Of a stretch of DNA of 64,000 bases, positions 17,413 through 23,346 are shown piece after piece. The translations under genes were made by a program, and so were the position numbers. Position 1 is the stretch's first letter; the number at the start of each line of letters is the position of its first letter. The DNA is taken from the NCBI GenBank assembly GCA_015075745.1, contig JABTTW010000001.1, positions 2,852,001 through 2,916,000 of the forward strand, given 5' to 3'. Source of the DNA: Planctomycetia bacterium (lineage in GTDB: Bacteria; Planctomycetota; Phycisphaerae; UBA1845; UTPLA1). A model generated the notes under the pieces. It did not search any database and was not told the origin of the DNA. It worked only from the letters and a program-made list of their open reading frames with translations.

Positions 17413-17910
17413 TCAATCCCGCGCGTCCGAAGCCGGCCCGTGCCGCGCCTCGAACAGCAGCTTGTTCAGCATCGCCAGCTTCCGCGCCCCCATGTGTCCC
17501 ATCGTGGCCTTGTGCATCTCAAGTACCGGCTTGTCCAGTTCCCTCAGCACCTGCTGACCCTGCGGCGTCAGTTGAACCCACACCACCCGCCGGTCATCAC
17601 GGCATCGCTCGCGCTTCACCAGCCCCGTCGTCTCCAGTCGGTCGATCAGCCGCGTGATGTCCGGCTGTCGGCTGATCATCTGCTCCGCGATCTTCCGCGT
17701 CGGCGCCCGCCCGTGCCCCCGCACGATCCGCAGCACGTTGTACTGCGGCGCCGACAAATCCCGTCCCTTCAAAAGCCGCTCGAACGCCGCCAGCACATGG
17801 TCGTACGTCCTCGCAACATTCAGGAACGCCTCCTGCTCCGGCAGGTCGAACGGCCTCCGCTTGCCGATCTCCACCGCCAGATTTGCCGGTCGTATCTTAG
17901 CTGGCTTCAT
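17413..17910 (-). CDS. MarR family transcriptional regulator
   Basis: A 165-residue winged-helix repressor. The order is a dimerisation helix, LSAPQYNVLRIVRGHG (about 52-67), the recognition helix region RKIAEQMISRQPDITRLIDRLETTGLV (about 72-99), and the wing RERCRDDRRVVWVQLTPQG (about 101-119). It heads a probable four-gene operon with doxX, the SnoaL-like gene and dinB, spaced 53, 64 and 37 bases, and likely controls it. The start is the ATG at 17910, because the promoter at 17917-17945 would begin transcription at or next to this codon. A TTG at 17916 would lie upstream of the mRNA. Confidence 0.9.
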   Translation of the reverse strand: MKPAKIRPANLAVEIGKRRPFDLPEQEAFLNVARTYDHVLAAFERLLKGRDLSAPQYNVLRIVRGHGRAPTRKIAEQMISRQPDITRLIDRLETTGLVKRERCRDDRRVVWVQLTPQGQQVLRELDKPVLEMHKATMGHMGARKLAMLNKLLFEARHGPASDARD

Positions 17911-17916
17911 GCCCAA

Positions 17917-17945
17917 AATATATGTTACAACGCCTATTGTGGCAA
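17917..17945 (-). promoter_or_regulatory. marR promoter, apparently leaderless
   Basis: On the - strand TTGCCA (17945-17940), a 17-base spacer, and TATATT (17922-17917). The ATG of marR is at 17910, six bases further on, so the transcript would start at the start codon. An imperfect inverted repeat built from TGTTACAA and TTGTGGCAACA overlaps the -35 and spacer and could be the MarR operator (inference). Confidence 0.6.
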
Positions 17946-18075
17946 CAGCAAAATGGCCCGGCCGGGAACTCTCTCCCTAACTCCTGATTCCCGCCCGAGT
18001 TCCCGCCGCCCCACCCCCGTCTGATCCAACGGTGGGGGGCCTCATCGCAAAACGCCGCCCCGCCCCCGCCCTCGC

Positions 18076-18104
18076 TTGACGCCGATCCCCGCCACTCGGA
18101 TACT
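18076..18104 (+). promoter_or_regulatory. Promoter for the 49-residue membrane protein gene
   Basis: TTGACG at 18076-18081, a 17-base spacer, and GATACT at 18099-18104. The expected start is near 18111, leaving about 50 bases before the ATG at 18161. Confidence 0.55.
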
Positions 18105-18160
18105 CATGCCGTAACGAGAACGCTCGCACTCGACGAACTTACAGCAAGGAGACGGTCATT

Positions 18161-18310
18161 ATGCTTCCAGGAATCGGTGGTTTAGGCGGCGCAGGCGGAC
18201 TTCTTCCGATCTACGCCATTATGTTTGTCATCAATCTCATCATCCAGCTCTTCAGCGGCGGCCTCGGCGGCGGCCTCGGCGACATTTTCGGCATGCCGGC
18301 GGCCATGTAA
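18161..18310 (+). CDS. 49-residue Gly-rich small membrane protein
   Basis: This is a short gene easily missed by length filters. The product starts MLPGIGGLGGAGGLLPIY, has one hydrophobic helix (AIMFVINLIIQLF, about residues 19-31), and ends with a second glycine-rich stretch (GGLGGGLGDIFGMPAAM). Support comes from a strong AAGGAGA ribosome site 8 bases before the ATG and a well-spaced promoter at 18076-18104. It stands alone on + between genes on -. I do not recognise a family. The glycine-flanked single helix suggests a membrane-embedded regulator or oligomer-forming peptide (inference). Confidence 0.75.
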   Translation: MLPGIGGLGGAGGLLPIYAIMFVINLIIQLFSGGLGGGLGDIFGMPAAM

Positions 18311-18409
18311 TCGGCCCCAGTATCGCCCCTCGCAGGATTGATCCCGAAATGCTCCCCCTCCCATGAATCTCCGCGCGCATCGTCCGGCCCCGCGCATTTA
18401 TGCATCTCG

Positions 18410-18841
18410 CTAATCGAATTCCCCGTTGCGCGGATCGCCAAACGCGTCGTACGCCAGTTCGATCGCAAACAACCGCGACGGATCGACCTGCACGCTCCGC
18501 GTCTTGAGGTCCTCAATCACCGGCTCGATCGCGTGCCGCAGCTTCGCCAAAAAACCCGGGATGTCCAGCCCCATGAAAACCTCTGGCAATCCCTCGAACA
18601 GTTCCGCCGACGAAACATAAACCTGTCGCACCCCGACCGCCCGCCCGCGACGCAGCAGCTCCAGCGTCACCGCCGCCTGAATGATCGCCCGGTAGAACCG
18701 CTCCCGCCGATGATCGCGCACCCGGTTCCAGACTTCCTCCCACGTATCGTGCGCCTCGAAGAATTGCCCCTCGTTAAACAGCCGAACCCCTTCGAGCCAG
18801 ATGCGGCGCTCCTCGTCTCGCGGAAATTCGTCCAGCGGCAT
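18410..18841 (-). CDS. DUF309 family protein
   Basis: A 143-residue helical protein. The conserved DUF309 core is present: GVRLFNEGQFFEAHDTWEEV (about 18-37), then RRERFYRAIIQAAVTLELL (about 45-63). Family members are small cytosolic proteins of unknown function. The ATG lies 9 bases after the mddA stop, so the two are cotranscribed and possibly translationally coupled; no ribosome site is visible. Confidence 0.85.
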   Translation of the reverse strand: MPLDEFPRDEERRIWLEGVRLFNEGQFFEAHDTWEEVWNRVRDHRRERFYRAIIQAAVTLELLRRGRAVGVRQVYVSSAELFEGLPEVFMGLDIPGFLAKLRHAIEPVIEDLKTRSVQVDPSRLFAIELAYDAFGDPRNGEFD

Positions 18842-18850
18842 ATCAATGGG

Positions 18851-19612
18851 TTACTTGTGCGCGAGCAACTTGTCCAGCGCCGGCCCTGCCCCGCGCCGCC
18901 ACGGCATCGGAATCAGCATCGGCGTCCGCGCCCGATACTGCTGATACGCCTCGCCGAGCAGCTTCGACAAATCGCGCTCCTCGTATTGAATCCCGATCAA
19001 GATGTACCCCGTCATCGCCGCCGCAAATAGCAGCCGCCCCTGCGTCATCGTCGGCGCAGCCCAGAACGCAATCAGAAACCCGAGCATCAGCGGATTGCGC
19101 ACCATCCGGTACAGCATCGGCTGCCGGAATTCCGGATGCGTATAGGCCTTCCCGCGAAACTGCAGCCAAACCTGTCGCAGCCCGAACAGGTCAAAATGAT
19201 CGATCAGAAAACTCGAATAAAGCACCAGCCCCAACCCGCCCAGCGAAATCACCAACAGCGCCGTCCGCGCGCTCGATTGCTCAACCTCCCACACCACCTC
19301 CGGCATCGCCCGCCACTGCCAGAACATCAGCATGAGAATAAGGCTGGTTACCAGGACAAACGTGCTCCGCTCCGCCGGCACAGGCACAATCGATGTGAAC
19401 CACCGCTTAAACCCCGGCCGCGACATGATCGTATGCTGCACCGCGAACAGCCCGATCAACCCCAGGTTCGTCGCAACCGCAATCCCCATCGGCCCGCCCG
19501 GTCCGTCGTCAATGTCGCGCGGAACGACCAGCCCCTCCACAAACCCCGCCAGATAAACAAACGTCCCGAAGAATACGAGATAACAGGCTAAGCCATACCC
19601 AAAAATGGCCAT
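18851..19612 (-). CDS. mddA: Methanethiol S-methyltransferase (MddA-like)
   Basis: A 253-residue membrane methyltransferase of the NnrU/isoprenylcysteine methyltransferase superfamily. Diagnostic stretches are FAVQHTIMSRPGFKRWFT, PAERSTFVL, MFWQWRAMPEVVW, LIDHFDLFGLRQVWL, YRMVRNPLMLGFLIAFWA and IQYEERDL. These match MddA, which methylates methanethiol with S-adenosylmethionine to make dimethyl sulfide. Six or seven hydrophobic segments are present. The ATG at 19612 has GAGG nine bases upstream; a GTG at 19621 is less likely. DUF309 follows. Assignment rests on motif memory, and a general NnrU-type function is the alternative. Confidence 0.75.
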   Translation of the reverse strand: MAIFGYGLACYLVFFGTFVYLAGFVEGLVVPRDIDDGPGGPMGIAVATNLGLIGLFAVQHTIMSRPGFKRWFTSIVPVPAERSTFVLVTSLILMLMFWQWRAMPEVVWEVEQSSARTALLVISLGGLGLVLYSSFLIDHFDLFGLRQVWLQFRGKAYTHPEFRQPMLYRMVRNPLMLGFLIAFWAAPTMTQGRLLFAAAMTGYILIGIQYEERDLSKLLGEAYQQYRARTPMLIPMPWRRGAGPALDKLLAHK

Positions 19613-19665
19613 GTAACGCACCCTCAGACTCTCGCCAATTAGATGTGCCGCCGACCCGTCAGGTT

Positions 19666-21714
19666 TCAGCGATCGCTCTCGAATTTCGCCGACTTGATCG
19701 CCGCCTCAATCTGCGCCGGAATGACCGACTCCACCCGGTCCGCCGCCGCCGGATAAACCCCGAACACCGTTCGGTCCCTCCGTATGACCACCAGCGTCGG
19801 ATAGCTCTCGACCTTGAACAACTGCCCGATCGCGTTCGTCGGGTCGTGCGCGTACGAAGCCGAGACGTTCAGCACGTTCATCGCCTTGTCGCACTCCGCC
19901 TTCGATAGCGACGCGCCCACCGTCTGATTGACGTGAATAAACTTCACACCCTTGGCCGCATAAGCCTCCGCCGCCGCCTCGATGATCGGGATCTGCGCCT
20001 TGCTCGCCGACTCATCGACCGCCACGAAGTTCAGCACCGTCGCCCCATACCCCGACGCGTCGTCGCGCTTGAACGTCCGCCCGCTCCCCAGGTCCAGCGT
20101 AAAATCCGGCGCCGTCCTGCCGACCGACTCCGGCTGGGCCTTCTCAACCTGCAACTTGCCCTGAGGGCTGTCCGCCAGCGAGCGACCGGTCAGCAGAATG
20201 TCCAGGCTCTTCGTGACCCGCTCGACGAAGTCGTCCTCGTTGCCCTCGAAAAACCCCTCAATGACGCCCGCCTTGTTCACGATCACCAGCGTCGGATAGA
20301 TCAGCAGCTTGAACGACCGGCCCACCTCATTCCCCAGGTCGAAGCACAACTCCGACCTCATCTCCGCGTCCTGCATGATCTCCACCTGGCGATCCTGCGT
20401 CACGTCGGTGAACTCGCTCTTCTCGCAGACATTCACGAATCGAATGCCCCGGTCGCCGTAGCTCCGCCGGATCGCCTCGAACTTCTTCAACTGCTCGTGA
20501 TTGTGCCGGTCACCCGGCGCGAAGAAGTTCAGCAGCGTCAGCGCACTGCTCAGGTCCCTGTTGCCGATCCCCACGCCCTCCATCGTCGTCAGGTCAAACC
20601 GCGGCGCCTTCCGACCGACCAGCTTGTCAATCGTCAGTTCCTTCCCACTCTCGTCCACCGCCGGCAACTGGCCCTCCACTGGCGCCCGCCGAACGGGAAT
20701 CCGAATCGTCGGAAAGAAATTGTCGTCCGTCGTGATCGTCAGCGTCTTGCCCATCTCCGGCAGCACGTACTTCGGCGGCGCCTCCAGCTTGATGCGATAG
20801 GACTGGCCCTCGATCATCGGCGCCGTCGTCACCTTGATCTCCGTATCGTCGATCGTGACATCCTTCATCCGCACCGGCCGATCGCCGTTGTTCGTAAATA
20901 AGAGGACACTGGAAAAGCCCGACGTCGGCGATTTCAACTTGGCCGGGTCCCACATCACAAACGTCGGGATCACCTCCAGCCGCGGCGGCACATACGCAAA
21001 CACCCTCACCGGCAGCTCCGGCTGCGCCTCCAGCGTTGTGTAAAGCAGCGCCATCGACTCCAGCCGCCCCTGCACCAGCGGCGTCTTCGTCTTCACATCG
21101 AGCCGATACTCAACCCCCGGCTTCACCTCGACCAGCTTGAAGGTGTAAAGCTCGTCCTCATCGCTCACCAGCGAGACTTCAAACTTCTCCTCGGTCTTGT
21201 TGAGAATCTGCACCGACGTCTCGCGCGCCTTGCCGTCGATGATCTTCCCAAACCCCGCGAATGTCGGATTCAGCTCGACCGGCGCGCTGCAACTGCCCGT
21301 CATGCGCAGCGTCAGCCGGGCCATCGCAGGATCGTTGGAAAGCACCGTCGCCGTGCGAACGAACGACCCCTCGATCTTTCGCGCATCAACCGCCAGCTTC
21401 AGCGGGATCGACTTGCCCGCCTCGATCACCGGCGGATAGTCCCCGTCCTGATAGCAGCCCGCGTCGAAGTCGATCCGGCCGATGACCAGATCGGCGTCCC
21501 CGGTATTGCGCAGGGTGAAGGTGTGCCGAAGCTGCAAACCGGTAAAAGTCTTGCCGAAGTCCTGCGAGGTCGAGTCCGCCTTGATCGCCGGGGCCGCGGC
21601 CGCCGGCCCGCCCAGCGCCAGGCTGCTCGCCCCGATCAAAACCACTGCCGTCAGCCGTATGCCTGTGAGAAACCGAGAGCCATCCATCGTGACGAACCCC
21701 ATGAGCGAAGTCAT
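19666..21714 (-). CDS. Secreted DUF1573 protein fused to two Cys-less thioredoxin-like domains
   Basis: A 682-residue exported protein. After a signal peptide (about 17-41) comes a DUF1573 Ig-like domain (DSTSQDFGKTFTGLQLRHTFTLRNTGDADL shows the pattern, about 46-75). More beta-sandwich sequence runs to about 350. Two TlpA/AhpC-like thioredoxin folds follow (about 365-510 and 530-680). Each keeps the strand before the active site (LTLLNFFAPGD near 395; VLNFVAVDES near 560) and a cis-Pro motif (YPTLVIV; YPTLVVI). The expected CxxC is absent in both. They should therefore be redox-dead, perhaps peptide- or protein-binding. It is 53 bases before mddA on the same strand. Alternative ATGs at 21702 and 21687 are possible. 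Confidence 0.8.
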   Translation of the reverse strand: MTSLMGFVTMDGSRFLTGIRLTAVVLIGASSLALGGPAAAAPAIKADSTSQDFGKTFTGLQLRHTFTLRNTGDADLVIGRIDFDAGCYQDGDYPPVIEAGKSIPLKLAVDARKIEGSFVRTATVLSNDPAMARLTLRMTGSCSAPVELNPTFAGFGKIIDGKARETSVQILNKTEEKFEVSLVSDEDELYTFKLVEVKPGVEYRLDVKTKTPLVQGRLESMALLYTTLEAQPELPVRVFAYVPPRLEVIPTFVMWDPAKLKSPTSGFSSVLLFTNNGDRPVRMKDVTIDDTEIKVTTAPMIEGQSYRIKLEAPPKYVLPEMGKTLTITTDDNFFPTIRIPVRRAPVEGQLPAVDESGKELTIDKLVGRKAPRFDLTTMEGVGIGNRDLSSALTLLNFFAPGDRHNHEQLKKFEAIRRSYGDRGIRFVNVCEKSEFTDVTQDRQVEIMQDAEMRSELCFDLGNEVGRSFKLLIYPTLVIVNKAGVIEGFFEGNEDDFVERVTKSLDILLTGRSLADSPQGKLQVEKAQPESVGRTAPDFTLDLGSGRTFKRDDASGYGATVLNFVAVDESASKAQIPIIEAAAEAYAAKGVKFIHVNQTVGASLSKAECDKAMNVLNVSASYAHDPTNAIGQLFKVESYPTLVVIRRDRTVFGVYPAAADRVESVIPAQIEAAIKSAKFESDR

Positions 21715-21915
21715 TGGTCAATCGTTACTTAGCTCTCATAGTTTTAGCCCAGATCGGCCCGAATCGCCACTTCATCGCGCCCGCCGGCTTCGCCCCGCGC
21801 CGGGCACACCGCCGCGCCGGCCTTGCCAAACTGGTTGTCGGGCGTCGCGCCGCGCCGGCCTCGCCAAACTGGCTGTCGAGCGCCGCGCCGGCCTCGTGCG
21901 TGCGGTGCATGACGC

Positions 21916-22293
21916 CTAATCGGGAAACTGCCCCGGCGTTGCACCCGCCTCGATGATGCTGCACGCCAGGATCGGCTCCAGCCCCAGCTCCCGCGCCTTG
22001 GCCACCAGCTCGTCGCTCTCCGCGCCGGGGTTCACGAAAAACTCCTCCGGCTTGGCGGCGGCGATCGCCGGCAGCGTGGTCAGTCCCACGGCAGGCGGCA
22101 GGTACACCGTTACCCGATCGATTTTCTCGCCGATCTGATCCACCGAGGTATAGGCGGGCAGCCCCTCGATCTGCCTGCCCCTGGGGTTCACCGGAAAGAC
22201 CCTCCAGCCCTGGCGAAGATACGCCCGAATGGCCTTGTTGCTGAACTTTCTGCGATCGGCCGATGCGCCGAGGACAACCACGGTCTTGGCCAT
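21916..22293 (-). CDS. CoA-binding domain protein (YccU-like)
   Basis: A 125-residue Rossmann-fold protein. TVVVLGASADRRKFSNKAIR is the CoA/nucleotide-binding start, followed by GWRVFPVNPRGRQIEG, and FVNPGAESDELVAKARELGL near the C-terminus. It matches stand-alone CoA_binding_2 proteins, which bind CoA-like ligands; their role is unknown. GGAGG lies 8 bases before the ATG at 22293, so the longer open frame upstream, which runs through palindromic repeats, is not coding. The gene points away from the repeat-rich block at 22.3-23.3 kb. Confidence 0.88.
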   Translation of the reverse strand: MAKTVVVLGASADRRKFSNKAIRAYLRQGWRVFPVNPRGRQIEGLPAYTSVDQIGEKIDRVTVYLPPAVGLTTLPAIAAAKPEEFFVNPGAESDELVAKARELGLEPILACSIIEAGATPGQFPD

Positions 22294-22367
22294 GTCAGAA
22301 TCCTCCGATGGAGCCTTGATAGGAACGCCAACTCGTGCGGGATTATAGACCCTCCCGCCGCCGCGAC

Positions 22368-22588
22368 CGGGTAGCATAGGCTTCCAGCCTGTGCGTATTC
22401 CAGATTTAACACGATTGCAGCGTCGCCCGCCGGGTAGCATAGGCTTCCAGCCTGTGCGAAACGCCTCACAAATCGCGCCGGGTAGCTTCCAGCCTGTGCG
22501 AAACGCCTCACAAATCGCGCCGGGTAGCTTCCAGCCTGTGCGAACCCCCCCCAATCGCGCCGGGTAGCATAGGCTTCCAGCCTGTGCG
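22368..22588 (+). repeat. Cluster of five palindromic repeats, two with the same internal deletion
   Basis: Copies of cgggtagcataggcttccag (continuing cctgtgcg) start at 22368, 22431, 22479, 22521 and 22561. The third and fourth lack the internal ataggc and lie 42 bases apart with the same spacer, so they probably arose by one deletion followed by local duplication. They are relatives of the gggcctccggccc repeats at 6.9, 8.6 and 15.7 kb, with changed but compensating arms (aggcTTCCAgcct). Confidence 0.85.
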
Positions 22589-22639
22589 AAACGAATAGAG
22601 AATCGCCGGGCGTTTGCCGCCGAGATCGCGCGGTGGTCG

Positions 22640-22738
22640 AAGGTGACATACGGTGACACACGGGATTTTTTTCGATTGCAACTCGCGTGGCGGGCGTGTG
22701 TTGGGGCGGTTCGCAACTTGGGTGGTTTTTGGGGGAAA
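22640..22738 (-). repeat. Dispersed ~95-bp repeat, copy 2 (inverted; GGTGACA pair)
   Basis: Read on -, the copy has tttcccccaaaa, then cgccccaac, cgcccgccac and two TGTCACC motifs 10 bases apart, in the same order as the copy at 84-173. Spacers have diverged. Confidence 0.65.
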
Positions 22739-23023
22739 CGTCGAAACGTCGGAATTGGGGAAGCTGCGCTCCGGGGACTGTGGAGCGGGGTTTGTGGCGC
22801 GGAGGGCTTGAGTTCGACTGCGATGGCGGCGCACCGGGGCGGCGGCGCGAGGGGAGCGCGGCGGGTGATGGGGGCGATGGGCGGGTGGTTTGCGGTTTTT
22901 GACTTCATGATCGGTTGGTCCTCCAGGAGTTAACACTTGCTCATTGTTCTCGGGGTGGGGCGTGAAACCGGTGCGCCGAAGAGTGTTGGCGTTGTCGTCG
23001 CCAAACGGCAAGCCGCTTCGGGG

Positions 23024-23180
23024 ATCGCGCGGGGAGCAGGTGCGCATCGCGCGGGGCGGCGGAAGGGGATCGCGCGGGGAGCAGGTGCGCATCGCGCGGG
23101 GAGTAGGTGGATATTTCGCGTGGAGGAAGTCGGAATCGCGCGGTAGAGCAGAGGGGAATTGCGCGGGGTGGAGATTTTTT
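23024..23180 (+). repeat. Seven-unit iteron-like array, 22-23 bp period
   Basis: Units start at 23024, 23046, 23069, 23091, 23113, 23135 and 23158. The core is ATCGCGCGGGG; units 1-4 are exact in the core and units 5-7 carry one to three changes. Spacings are 22, 23, 22, 22, 22 and 23 bases, that is two helical turns, so all cores face the same side of the DNA. The array ends in a T-tract. The period is not a multiple of three, which argues against a coding repeat. Confidence 0.75.
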
Positions 23181-23346
23181 GAATGGCGGAAGATTTTTTT
23201 TGGGTGCCAACGGTTGACTGTTACAGGACATGGCGGAAACACGCGGGAAATCGGCTGATTTTTGAGTTGCTCGCGGGCGACTGTGTGCTAAGTATTGGAT
23301 CGGAGCGACAGTGATGTGACACTCGCTTCAAAGGGAGGCACCGGTT

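Larger units (their letters stand above)
22294..23346. other. ~1-kb gene-free, repeat-packed block at a GC-skew sign change
   Basis: No gene is supported here. The block holds five palindromic repeats (22368-22588), an inverted copy of the window-start repeat (22640-22738), and a seven-unit 22-bp repeat (23024-23180). T-tracts follow near 23175-23200 and 23262. Base composition of the + strand flips from C-rich to G-rich at about 22.6 kb. The flanking genes diverge from it. This resembles a replication-origin region or an inversion junction; see the findings. Confidence 0.55.

Noticed and set aside
22368..22588. CRISPR-like array of short repeats
   Set aside because: Spacers are unequal, partly identical to each other, and the same repeat is scattered singly through the window. 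No cas genes are present.
21916..22908. Long frame extending the CoA-binding protein upstream through the repeats
   Set aside because: The extra sequence encodes translated palindromes (RTGWKPMLPG-like), while a strong ribosome site marks the start at 22293.
22941..23242. Repeat-encoded Pro/Arg/Ser peptides on - across the iteron array
   Set aside because: The 22-23 base period does not keep frame, and there is no ribosome site or conserved start.
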